Source of the DNA: ENR-C587 sp942493235
Lineage (GTDB): Bacteria; Bacteroidota; Ignavibacteria; Kapaibacteriales; UBA2268
DNA length: 64,000 nucleotides
NCBI GenBank assembly: GCA_942493235.1
Contig: OW818676.1
Coordinates: 1,922,001-1,986,000, forward strand
Direction: 5' to 3'
The notes under the pieces were generated by a model. That model did no database searches. It was not told the DNA's origin and saw nothing but the letters and a program-made list of their open reading frames with translations. Position numbers and translations under genes: made by a program. Below, one piece after another: positions 8,745 through 17,346 of this stretch (position 1 is the stretch's first letter; every line of letters starts with the position of its first letter).

Positions 8745-10319
8745 ATGGCTCAAAGAGAGCAATGGGGAAGCCGAATAGGCTTAATATTAGCAATGGCAGG
8801 CAATGCCGTGGGATTAGGGAATTTTCTTAGATTTCCAGTTCAAGCTGCACAAAACGGTGGCGGTGCTTTTATGATACCGTATTTTTTTGCTTTTCTTTTT
8901 TTAGCTATCCCGCTAATGTGGGTAGAATGGGCAATAGGCAGACGTGGTGGCAGGTATGGCAGTGGCAGTACTCCGGGAATGCTTGATGTGCTATGGAGGA
9001 ATCCGCTTGCTAAATATCTCGGTATATTCGGTATGTTCGTCTCTTTAGTGATTTTTGTATATTATACTTATTTAGTATCGTGGACTTTGGGGTACAGCTT
9101 TTTCTCTATGTTCCGAACATATTTCGGCACAAGCGAATTTGACCGGATGAGTTTATTCCTCACTGATTACTTAGGTGGTAAGGATTTTACGATTGCAAAA
9201 ATCGGATTTTCTTACTTCTTTTTATTATTAACTGTCGGGCTTAATTTTTACATTTTAAAACGTGGCATTAGGGGTGGCATTGAAAAGCTTGCAAAAATCG
9301 GTATGCCATTACTGTTTATTTTCGGTATATTAATAGTAATATGGGTATTTACTCTCGGAGCTCCCGACCCGATAAATCACCCCGAGAGAACTATTTGGGC
9401 TGGCTTGGCTTTTATCTGGAATCCTGATTTCTCTCAGCTAAGCAGTTCGAAAATATGGCTTGCTGCATCAGGGCAGGTGTTTTTTACATTAAGTATAGGA
9501 ATGGGCTGTATTCAATCTTATGCCAGCTATTTGGATAAAAAGCAAGATATAGTATTAAGCGGCTTGGCTACTTCATCACTAAATGAATTTGCGGAAGTAA
9601 TCATCGGCGGTTCTATTGCTATTCCTGTCGCAGTTGCATTTTTCGGTATTCAGAATACTCAGTCTATTGCTCAAGGCGGTACATTTGAATTGGGCTTTAT
9701 TTCTATGCCGATGATTTTCCAGCAAGTACCATACATAGGCTCAATTCTTGGGTTTATGTGGTTTTTTCTGCTATTTATCGCCGGTTTAACTTCGACTGTG
9801 GCAATGGCTCAACCATTAGTGAGCTTTTTAAAAGAAGAGTTTAAGTACTCGCATATTAAATCAATTAAGATTATAGGAATTACCTCTTTCGTTCTAATTC
9901 ATTTTGTGCTAATTTTTCAAAGTAGAGGTTTTTTAGGCGAAATGGATTTCTGGGCAGGTACATTCTTTTTAACTCTATTTGCTTTGGTTGAAATTGTCGT
10001 ATTTGCTTGGGGATTCGGTATGGATAATGCTTGGAAAGAGATTCACTACGGAGCAGATATTCGGATTCCCAAATTTTTCAAGTTTATCATAAAGTATCTT
10101 ACTCCGGTATATATAAGTACTCTATTGATTTATTGGACTTTGACCGATGCAGTGCCTTATTTAATGATGGAGGGGGCAAATCCGCAAGATATTCCTATCC
10201 GCTGGATGGCACGCATTATTATGATATTGATATTTGTGGTATTAGCCATATTAATTAATAAAGCATGGAAACGTAATAAACGTAACTATGATGAAATTTT
10301 CAAAGAGGAGAAAATATAA
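8745..10319 (+). CDS. Sodium-dependent NSS/SNF family transporter
   Basis: A 524-residue sodium:neurotransmitter symporter family protein. The first helix carries the diagnostic GLILAMAGNAVGLGNFLRFP, with the unwound Na+/substrate site, followed by NGGGAFMIPYF. About 12 membrane helices are visible, and WLAASGQVFFTLSIGMGCI matches helix 6. Such proteins import amino acids with Na+. A GGGGA ribosome site precedes the ATG. A 37-residue single-helix gene starts two bases after its stop codon, which is the arrangement of methionine/alanine importers of the MetP-MetS type, so amino acid uptake of that kind is the best guess; substrate is inferred only. Confidence 0.92.
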   Translation: MAQREQWGSRIGLILAMAGNAVGLGNFLRFPVQAAQNGGGAFMIPYFFAFLFLAIPLMWVEWAIGRRGGRYGSGSTPGMLDVLWRNPLAKYLGIFGMFVSLVIFVYYTYLVSWTLGYSFFSMFRTYFGTSEFDRMSLFLTDYLGGKDFTIAKIGFSYFFLLLTVGLNFYILKRGIRGGIEKLAKIGMPLLFIFGILIVIWVFTLGAPDPINHPERTIWAGLAFIWNPDFSQLSSSKIWLAASGQVFFTLSIGMGCIQSYASYLDKKQDIVLSGLATSSLNEFAEVIIGGSIAIPVAVAFFGIQNTQSIAQGGTFELGFISMPMIFQQVPYIGSILGFMWFFLLFIAGLTSTVAMAQPLVSFLKEEFKYSHIKSIKIIGITSFVLIHFVLIFQSRGFLGEMDFWAGTFFLTLFALVEIVVFAWGFGMDNAWKEIHYGADIRIPKFFKFIIKYLTPVYISTLLIYWTLTDAVPYLMMEGANPQDIPIRWMARIIMILIFVVLAILINKAWKRNKRNYDEIFKEEKI

Positions 10320-10320
10320 T

Positions 10321-10434
10321 ATGGAGCAGACCTTTACTCCCGCAGGAATAGCTTTTATTATCTTTGGCTGGGGTGCCGTATTATCTTTGGTTGCTTACAG
10401 CTTTTACAAAATATTACGTAAAAAAGATAAATAA
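10321..10434 (+). CDS. MetS-like small subunit of NSS transporter
   Basis: A 37-residue protein beginning MEQTFTPAGIAFIIFGWG and ending KILRKKDK. It has one hydrophobic helix (residues 9-29) and a positively charged tail, which places the C-terminus in the cytoplasm. Small single-helix subunits with this layout (MetS family) are encoded directly after NSS transporters of the MetP type and are needed for their activity. The start codon is one base after the transporter stop, so the two are translationally coupled. It is short enough to be missed by automatic gene callers. Confidence 0.75.
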   Translation: MEQTFTPAGIAFIIFGWGAVLSLVAYSFYKILRKKDK

Positions 10435-10486
10435 TTTCATGAACTATTTGAAATATAGTATATTGCTTCTCAGCTCTCCCATTGGT

Positions 10487-10754
10487 AATGAGGCTGTATA
10501 AAAACTTTTGATTATTATCGTTTTCAAAAAATATAATTACTCAAAGCCACGGATAGAGCTTGTCTAAAATTATTAATATTGACAAATCGTCATACTGAGT
10601 GTAACGAAGAATCCAGTCTTAAATAAATGATTGGATTTATCTGGATTCTTCACTTCGTTCCTAATGATAAATTTTTAGGCAAGCTCATACAAATACTTTT
10701 GGAAATTCCAATATTAGCAAAACAGTAATAATAGAGTTTTTATACAGCCTCATT
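10487..10754. repeat. MITE-like element, copy B (nested)
   Basis: The 20-base ends AATGAGGCTGTATAAAAACT (10487-10506) and its exact reverse complement (about 10735-10754) bound a 268-bp non-coding element. Nested inside at 10556-10686 is an inner palindromic element with its own inverted ends (GAGCTTGTCTAAAAT / ATTTTTAGGCAAGCTC) and the family core GAGTGTAACGAAGAATCCAG ... CTGGATTCTTCACTTCGTTC. This is the cleanest copy of the family and defines the outer ends. Confidence 0.75.
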
Positions 10755-10771
10755 TGCTTAGAGTATAGATT

Positions 10772-10910
10772 AGTAATATCATTGTAACTAATTTAAATTA
10801 CATATAATTAGATGCAGGTTTGCTTTGTTTTGAGCGGAAGTTCCGGAAATAAACAAGGCAAGAACAGCATCTAAGTATATGTAATATAAATTAGTTAAAA
10901 TGATATTACT
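10772..10910. repeat. 139-bp imperfect palindrome at IS end
   Basis: Arms 10772-10815 and 10867-10910 are inverted copies of each other, 41 of 44 positions matching. The centre contains GAGCGGAAGTTCCGG. The right arm includes the last codons of the adjacent transposase gene, so the left arm is an inverted copy of the transposase 3' end. Confidence 0.75.
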
Positions 10911-12704
10911 TTAATTTTCTACTGACTACATTTATTTTGATATGTGGTAATGTAGTTGGCAATTTAACATTAATTGCCTCCAGTAGTTGTTTCATCTTAT
11001 TATTTGGCTCCGGTATTACATAAATCTTTTCTCCAGTCTTGTAAGTTTCTTCGATAATTGATAGATTATTAAATGAGTCAATAGCCTCAGCCACGGGAAT
11101 TCCAAATATTTTCCAGTTATTTCTCAAATACTTAATTACTAAATATGCAAGCATGACAACAAACGCGTGTCCGCGAGTGCTCGCTTCTGTCTGAACGAAC
11201 CAAGGTCTTAATTCAAGAACTTCTGTCTTCATATTCTTAAATGCTGTTTCTACTTTTGATAAGTCCTTGTATCTGCTGTGAATAATTTCTTTATCAACTG
11301 TAGTCGGTAAATTTGTCTTAATTATATAGCATCCGTCGAGTAAAGATAATTCTGCAAGTAACTGCTCATCGATAAAGACTGCTAATTTACGATTATTATC
11401 TTTTGATACATCTACAGATAAATAGCTATCTAATTTTAGCTTCTTTATTTTTTCATCTACGTTTTTTTTAGCTACATCGACACAGGCTTTAGAGTGCATT
11501 TCTAAATAATCATTTTTTTCTTTTAAAAAACTTTCTAATTTTTCTCTCTTTTGCTTTCTTGACCTACGTATTTCTAAAGTACGTTGCGGATTACGTCTTA
11601 ATACATAACGAACGCCATTATTTTCTACTTCTTTTAATTCAGTATCAAAAAGGCTCATTTCTATTATACCGGAATTTAACAGTGTTTGAATCTGCGGTTT
11701 GGTTATTGCAGTTATATAATAAAAATCATTTTCAGTAATTTCATCTACTTGCTTTGATTTAATCATACCTCTGTCTCCGACAAAGGTTACATATTCGCAT
11801 TTAAACTTCTCGACTACTTTTTTAATCTGATTACCAAATGTTTGATAATCAAGTGTGTTGCCTTCAAACAGCTCTATTGATAACGGATATCCGTCTTCAT
11901 CACACAATAATCCCGCAACTACTTGCTTTTTACCTTTCTTTTTGTCTCGATTATAGCCCCATTCTGCCAAATCATTATGTTCACCTTCGAAGTAACTGCT
12001 TGTTACATCATATAAAAATAATGTTGGCTTAGAACCTTTAAATCGCTCGTTAAATAATTTGACTTCGATTTTCGATTGATTTGATGATAGCCATGAAAGA
12101 TTGTCATATAAACTGTCTTCACTGATTTTTTCTTGAATGTTGAGCACTTCGCATAATGCTTGATTTGATGTATAGCGGATTGTTGACAAACAAGAACCTT
12201 GATTAATAACTCTTGATATTATTTGCATTAGAGCAAGCTTGCCTTCTAATTTAGAGCCTAAAGCTTTATGCACACCAAATTTCTTTAATATTTCATAAAT
12301 TAGCTGAACTGCTCCGACGCTTTTATAGACTTGGCTTGATTCTTTGACTTTTAAATATTTTGAGACATCGCCTCTGTTTTTCAAGGCAAATTCAATAGCT
12401 AAAATTTCATCTTCGGGTAGATGCGATATATTACAAATAACTCTTGTCTTAACTTTCCCATTCTCCCTGTAAGATTCTCTTATCAGGCTTGTATATTTAG
12501 TTTTCTCAGATTTATTATTGTTAGCAATTCTAGAAACGTACATAATAATCTCCAAATAAAATACAATGCTTACAAATATAAGCATAAATATTTTATATAC
12601 AAATTATTTATCATTAATAAAAATGCCTACGTATATTTAAACAAAAATACACTTATCTGTTGGTAGATTAGTTACTTATTGCAATATGACGAGCGGAAGT
12701 TCCG
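10832..12704. mobile_element. IS1634-family insertion sequence
   Basis: The transposase gene (10906-12543) is flanked on both sides by the same 14-mer, GAGCGGAAGTTCCG, at 10832-10845 and 12691-12704. Because the 11-base core CGGAAGTTCCG is nearly self-complementary, the copies can be read as direct repeats or as inverted ends. The implied length of about 1.87 kb fits the IS1634 family. Exact ends are not proven: I could not identify a separate target duplication. Confidence 0.6.
10906..12543 (-). CDS. IS1634 family transposase
   Basis: A 545-residue DDE transposase, apparently intact. The start chosen is the ATG at 12543 (MYVSRIANNNKSEKT), which has GGAG about seven bases upstream; an in-frame codon 14 residues earlier has none. 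Family hallmarks are the N-terminal YTSLIRESYRENGKVKTR, the YDVTSSYFEGEHNDLAEWGYN block around residue 180-200 (first Asp), VVAGLLCDEDGYPLSIELFEGNT, TFVGDRGMIK (second Asp) and the C-terminal DGCYIIKTN ... YKDLSKVETAFKNMK with the catalytic Glu. These match IS1634/IS4-like enzymes. It catalyses cut-and-paste transposition of its element. Confidence 0.92.
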   Translation of the reverse strand: MYVSRIANNNKSEKTKYTSLIRESYRENGKVKTRVICNISHLPEDEILAIEFALKNRGDVSKYLKVKESSQVYKSVGAVQLIYEILKKFGVHKALGSKLEGKLALMQIISRVINQGSCLSTIRYTSNQALCEVLNIQEKISEDSLYDNLSWLSSNQSKIEVKLFNERFKGSKPTLFLYDVTSSYFEGEHNDLAEWGYNRDKKKGKKQVVAGLLCDEDGYPLSIELFEGNTLDYQTFGNQIKKVVEKFKCEYVTFVGDRGMIKSKQVDEITENDFYYITAITKPQIQTLLNSGIIEMSLFDTELKEVENNGVRYVLRRNPQRTLEIRRSRKQKREKLESFLKEKNDYLEMHSKACVDVAKKNVDEKIKKLKLDSYLSVDVSKDNNRKLAVFIDEQLLAELSLLDGCYIIKTNLPTTVDKEIIHSRYKDLSKVETAFKNMKTEVLELRPWFVQTEASTRGHAFVVMLAYLVIKYLRNNWKIFGIPVAEAIDSFNNLSIIEETYKTGEKIYVIPEPNNKMKQLLEAINVKLPTTLPHIKINVVSRKLK

Positions 12705-12732
12705 TTTGAGTGTAGCTTCTGTGTATATAAAA

Positions 12733-12766
12733 AAAGACCTAACAGTGATTATCGTGTTAGGTCTTT
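12733..12766 (-). terminator. Intrinsic terminator after serA-like gene
   Basis: Perfect 12-bp stem AAAGACCTAACA (12733-12744) with TGTTAGGTCTTT (12755-12766) and a 10-base loop. Read on the minus strand it is followed by a run of T, and it lies 21 bases past the stop codon of the dehydrogenase gene. Confidence 0.85.
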
Positions 12767-12787
12767 AAATAATCAATTTAATGAAAA

Positions 12788-13696
12788 TTATTTCTTTAAG
12801 CAGTCAATTACTTTGTTAGCTATTTCTTCGCCGACTCTGTCTTGAGCCTCGACTGTTGAAGCACCGATATGAGGAGTAACCGATACTCTCGGGTGATTAA
12901 TCAATTCGGTCTGAGCCTCTGTAGCAGGTTCGTTTTCATATACGTCGATACCGGCATATTTAACTTTACCGCTGTTTAAGCCGGCAAGTAATGCTTTTTC
13001 GGAAACTACGCCACCGCGAGCACAATTGATGATAATAACGCCGTCTTTCATCATTGCTATTTCTTTATCACCAACGGCAGGACCTTCTGCTTTAATTAAA
13101 GGCATGTGTAATGAAATGAAGTCAGAAGATTTAATAAGCTCATCTTTGCTTACTAATTTAACTTTCATATCAGTAGAAGTTACAAACGGGTCAAAAGCAA
13201 TTACGTTCATACCAAGACCAATAGCTCTTTTGGCAACTTCTCTGCCGATATTACCAAAGCCAAGCAATCCTAAAGTTTTGCCGGTTAATTCTATACCTTT
13301 TGCATATTCTTTTTTAGGCCATTTGCCTTGACGCATTTCAGTATTGCTAAGATTTAAAAATCTTGATACTGAAAACATGTGAGCAATTGCTAATTCAGCA
13401 ACTGAAATTGAAGATGCTCCGGGAGTATTTATTACCGGGATTCCTTTTTCTTTAGCATAAGCTGTGTCTATATTATCTAAGCCTACACCACCGCGGGCGA
13501 TACATTTTAAATTTTTACCTCTGTCAATAACTTCTTTTGTTACCTTAGTAGCAGAGCGAACCATAATAGCAGAATAGTTTTCAATTTGCTCTAAAAGTTC
13601 TTCAGGAGTGAGCTTTTGCTCAACTACTTCAAAACCGGCGGCTTTCATTAAATCTGAGCCGATTTTCTCAATACCGTCTGAAACTAATATTTTCAT
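12788..13696 (-). CDS. serA: D-3-phosphoglycerate dehydrogenase (short form)
   Basis: A 302-residue NAD-dependent 2-hydroxyacid dehydrogenase. The ATG at 13696 (MKILVSDGIEKIG) is chosen because GGAG lies six bases upstream; an in-frame TTG four codons earlier overlaps that site. The nucleotide-binding motif is GLLGFGNIGREVAKRA, the catalytic Arg is in NCARGGVV, the Glu in VYENEP and the His in TPHIGAST. The IARGGVGLDNID segment is typical of phosphoglycerate dehydrogenases, which start serine synthesis from 3-phosphoglycerate. It lacks the C-terminal ACT/regulatory domains of long SerA forms, so feedback control by serine through ACT is not expected. No serB or serC lies nearby, so a related 2-hydroxyacid dehydrogenase cannot be wholly excluded. 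Confidence 0.85.
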   Translation of the reverse strand: MKILVSDGIEKIGSDLMKAAGFEVVEQKLTPEELLEQIENYSAIMVRSATKVTKEVIDRGKNLKCIARGGVGLDNIDTAYAKEKGIPVINTPGASSISVAELAIAHMFSVSRFLNLSNTEMRQGKWPKKEYAKGIELTGKTLGLLGFGNIGREVAKRAIGLGMNVIAFDPFVTSTDMKVKLVSKDELIKSSDFISLHMPLIKAEGPAVGDKEIAMMKDGVIIINCARGGVVSEKALLAGLNSGKVKYAGIDVYENEPATEAQTELINHPRVSVTPHIGASTVEAQDRVGEEIANKVIDCLKK

Positions 13697-13953
13697 TCCA
13701 TTCTCCAAATATATATTAAATAATAATTTGCAGTATTTACCGCAATTACAAATTTAAGAATTTAGTATTAAGAAACAAAATTATTTAAGCTATTAGTAAA
13801 TACTTTATTTTTCAAAATATATAATTCAAAAAAATTATCCTTTGAGATTATTTGAATTCTGTTTATTTTTGCCGATTATACTTATCATAAACTTATAGAT
13901 AGTATTGATAGATATATCTCTAATGATTGTAATTATAAAATGGGGAGTTATAT

Positions 13954-16059
13954 ATGAAAAAGATTTTTACTTTATTATTGATTTTTGCTTTATTATTTAT
14001 ATTGTCAATTGTTACTATTACTAATGTAAAATGTCAATATGTATGGAATTGGCAAAATCCTCTACCCCAAGGCAATGGCTTATTTGCCGGCTCTACCGGA
14101 TTATCCGATAATTTTATTGCAGTGGGAGCAAGCGGAACAATAATCAAGACTACAAATTCCGGCTCAAGTTGGACAATAATAGAATCGAATACAAAGAGTT
14201 TTCTGTGGGCGATGGCTAATAATAGTAATAATGTATATATTGCTGTCGGGGAGCAGGGAACTATTATAAAATCTACCGATGCAGGAGAGAACTGGAGGCT
14301 AATTAATTCTCCGTATTCAGACATTATTACATGTATAGATTTTACTGATGCCGATAATGTAATTGCCGGAGCTATTGGTGGAATTATCCTTAAATCAACT
14401 GATGCAGGGGAGTCATGGACTCAATCATCAACTAATCAAACAAAAAATATTTTTGCAGTAAATTTTATTAGTTCGAGTATTGGCTGGATGTGTGGTGATG
14501 ATGGATTAATAATGAAAACTACCGATGCTGGTAATTCTTGGGCTGAGCAGACTTCACCGGTCAATAAACAGTTAAGAAGTATTTATATATCTGATGAGCA
14601 GACAGCATATATTGTCGGTTATACAGGCACTGTATTGAAAACCACGAATGGCGGAACGAATTGGTTACAATGTCCGAAAATCGTAAATAATAATCTATAC
14701 TCCATTTCTTTTTCAGATACTAATAACGGCACTGCTTGCGGCTCCGAAGAAATGCTTATAAAAACAAGTGATGGCGGTACGAGCTGGAAATTTGTTAATG
14801 GAGAGAATGAAGCAGGAACATTTCAGTCAGTATCTTTTGCTAATAGCAATGAAGGTTGGATATGTGGCAATTTCGGTAGAATGAAAAAAACAACTGACGG
14901 AGGAAAGAATTGGCATTATATTACTAATTGCTCAACAGAAGAATACTGCTCAATATTCTTTGTTAATGAAAACAACGGATTTGTTGGCGGGGGCAATGGA
15001 AATTACTTTGTTACTTCAGATGGCGGTATAAATTGGGAAGCCGGAATAATTGAAGATATGGGAATGACCATTTTTTCGGAATTCTTTTTTAATTCACAAA
15101 AGGGTTTCATTGCGGGCGGTTATGGAATGCTATATAAGACTACAAACGGATGTAATGCCTGGGAAAAGATAAATTTGAATACCACTGCCAATCTGATGAA
15201 GATTCACTTTATCAACGAAAATATTGCTTATATTGTCGGTACTTATGGCTTTATCTCTAAAACTACTGACGGAGGTACGAAATGGACTACAATTCCTTCA
15301 GCTCAGACTAATCACTTTATGTCTGCTTATTTCTTTGACGAGAATAATATTATAGCAAGCACCAGCTGGGGTAAAATACTAAAATCGACTAATGGCGGAG
15401 TTGACTGGACAGAAAAGCATTCCGAATCAGGGGAGCTGATTTGCTCTATCGCTTTTGCAAATAATAATATCGGAGTAGCTGTCTCTGCTCACGGTAAAAT
15501 ATATCGCTCAACAAATGGTGGAGAGACTTGGCAGGTTAATCAAATTGGCAACAGAGAATATAATTCTGTATTTTTTATCAATTCAAAAATTGGCTGGATA
15601 GCCTCCGGCGATGGATATATACTGAAAACTACAGACAGCGGAATTAGCTGGAGTGAATATTTTGTGGGTACTCACCAGCCCCAGTCGGCAATTTATTTCT
15701 TAGATGAAAACAAAGGATTTATTGTCGGAGTTGGCGGTATGCTCCTGCAAACTAATATCGGCGGTGTCGAGCTTGATGTGAATGAGGAATCATTTAACGA
15801 CGATTTGTGCATGGAGAATTTTCCAAATCCTTTTGAAAATAGAACAGAAATTAAATTCAATTGTAAATATGAAGCTCTAAGCTCTATAATTATTTATGAT
15901 ATTTTGGGTAACAAAATACAAGAATTAGTAAATGAGGTATTAACTCAGGGAGAGCACTCAATTGTTTTTGATTCGAACCGACTAATTTCCGGAATATATT
16001 ACTGCGTTTTCAAAAATTCAAATTCTATTAGTTCCATACAATTGATTATTAGCAAATAA
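13954..16059 (+). CDS. Secreted Ycf48-like repeat protein with T9SS tail
   Basis: A 701-residue exported protein: signal peptide (residues 1-27), then about 14 repeats of the Ycf48/BNR type, each with a pattern like GxxGTIIKTTNSGSSWT, which fold as a beta-propeller (about 30-610). A C-terminal T9SS sorting domain of about 80 residues begins FPNPFENRTEIKF and ends GIYYCVF...LIISK. Proteins of this type are common in Ignavibacteria-like genomes and are thought to be surface or secreted, function unknown. The next gene encodes a shorter protein of the same design 14 bases downstream, so they form an operon. Confidence 0.88.
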   Translation: MKKIFTLLLIFALLFILSIVTITNVKCQYVWNWQNPLPQGNGLFAGSTGLSDNFIAVGASGTIIKTTNSGSSWTIIESNTKSFLWAMANNSNNVYIAVGEQGTIIKSTDAGENWRLINSPYSDIITCIDFTDADNVIAGAIGGIILKSTDAGESWTQSSTNQTKNIFAVNFISSSIGWMCGDDGLIMKTTDAGNSWAEQTSPVNKQLRSIYISDEQTAYIVGYTGTVLKTTNGGTNWLQCPKIVNNNLYSISFSDTNNGTACGSEEMLIKTSDGGTSWKFVNGENEAGTFQSVSFANSNEGWICGNFGRMKKTTDGGKNWHYITNCSTEEYCSIFFVNENNGFVGGGNGNYFVTSDGGINWEAGIIEDMGMTIFSEFFFNSQKGFIAGGYGMLYKTTNGCNAWEKINLNTTANLMKIHFINENIAYIVGTYGFISKTTDGGTKWTTIPSAQTNHFMSAYFFDENNIIASTSWGKILKSTNGGVDWTEKHSESGELICSIAFANNNIGVAVSAHGKIYRSTNGGETWQVNQIGNREYNSVFFINSKIGWIASGDGYILKTTDSGISWSEYFVGTHQPQSAIYFLDENKGFIVGVGGMLLQTNIGGVELDVNEESFNDDLCMENFPNPFENRTEIKFNCKYEALSSIIIYDILGNKIQELVNEVLTQGEHSIVFDSNRLISGIYYCVFKNSNSISSIQLIISK

Positions 16060-16073
16060 ATATAAGGTTGAAT

Positions 16074-17291
16074 ATGAGAAAGATTACATTTATAATTCTA
16101 ATTTTTGCAATATGTATATGTAATTGCAAATCCGATACTTATACTTGGACAAATATCGGAACGAATTTACCGGATAATCTATCAACTCAGACACTAACGG
16201 CAATTTCAATAATCGGAGATTCTATGTGGGTCTGCTCCGGCTATGGTACATATCTGAATCAAACTCCTGGCGAAGTATATTTCTCCACAGATAGAGGTAA
16301 GACTTTTACCATTCAATCAACTTTATACGGCACTCATGCTTTAAAAATGCTTAATTCCAAAGTGGGTTATTGCGGTGGAGTGGAGGGACAAATTTATAAA
16401 ACAACAAATAGCGGTATCGATTGGGTTCGTACTTTTTCATTTGGTAGGACGCTGATGTCAATTGATTTCCCTCCAAACTCTGATACGGGATTCTGTTCAG
16501 GTTTTACCGGTGGGGTTAAAATGATTACCCCTACCGGATTAGTAACAGTCGATATGAATGATTATGTATCGAATATATCTTCCGTTTCGTGCATTGATAG
16601 CCGTCATGCTTTCGTTGCCGGCGAAGAAATCATCGGACCGGTTGTTGATGGAGTGCTACAAATCAATCAATCTTATCCCGGAACTAACGGGATTTATGCA
16701 ATTTCAATGATAGACACTAACTACGGTTGGTGCGTTGGTTCTCCCACTGCAAGTGGCTCTTATGACAGTAACGGATGTATGATTATCCGCACAGTTGACG
16801 GGCAAGAATGGGAAGAGCAAATTAATCCCGTTAAAGGAAAATACGGTACTTTAATGGCTGTAAAAGCTATTGATAGAAATAACGCTTGGGCTGTCGGTAC
16901 CTCCGGAGTAGTTATTCGTACTACGGACGGCGGTGTAAATTGGATTCGTCAAGCCGAAGGTTTGACTAATGAAATGCTCTTGGGGATTGCTATTGCTGAT
17001 AATGGTGAAGTCTATGTGGTTGGCAATAATCGTACACTTCTTAGATATGCGGCTGTTTCTGATGTTAAAGATGAATTAATTGATGAAATCGCAGTCTTTC
17101 CTAACCCTTCGGGTAACTGCATTTCTATTTCTAATTATTCAGGCGAAATAGAAATATATGATATTCTCGGCAATTCAGTGCTTAAAACATTTATAGAAAA
17201 AAGTTCTAAAATAGACATTAGCTCAATAAATTCAGGTTATTATTTCATCAAATGCAAAGACAAGTATATCCATTTAATTAAAGGTTTCTAA
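16074..17291 (+). CDS. Secreted Ycf48-like repeat protein with T9SS tail
   Basis: A 405-residue partner of the preceding gene. ATG at 16074 is used because AAGG lies six bases upstream; a TTG two codons earlier coincides with the ribosome site. It has a signal peptide ending near CICNCKS (the Cys could make it a lipoprotein), BNR/Ycf48-like repeats such as GQIYKTTNSGIDWV and GVVIRTTDGGVNWI, and a terminal T9SS domain starting AVFPNPSGNCISI with GYYFIK near the end. Probably displayed on or released from the cell surface; ligand unknown. Confidence 0.85.
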   Translation: MRKITFIILIFAICICNCKSDTYTWTNIGTNLPDNLSTQTLTAISIIGDSMWVCSGYGTYLNQTPGEVYFSTDRGKTFTIQSTLYGTHALKMLNSKVGYCGGVEGQIYKTTNSGIDWVRTFSFGRTLMSIDFPPNSDTGFCSGFTGGVKMITPTGLVTVDMNDYVSNISSVSCIDSRHAFVAGEEIIGPVVDGVLQINQSYPGTNGIYAISMIDTNYGWCVGSPTASGSYDSNGCMIIRTVDGQEWEEQINPVKGKYGTLMAVKAIDRNNAWAVGTSGVVIRTTDGGVNWIRQAEGLTNEMLLGIAIADNGEVYVVGNNRTLLRYAAVSDVKDELIDEIAVFPNPSGNCISISNYSGEIEIYDILGNSVLKTFIEKSSKIDISSINSGYYFIKCKDKYIHLIKGF

Positions 17292-17346
17292 GTTCGTTTT
17301 ATTATGTGATATTATGAATAAATAAACCCGGCTTAGGGCATTTATT

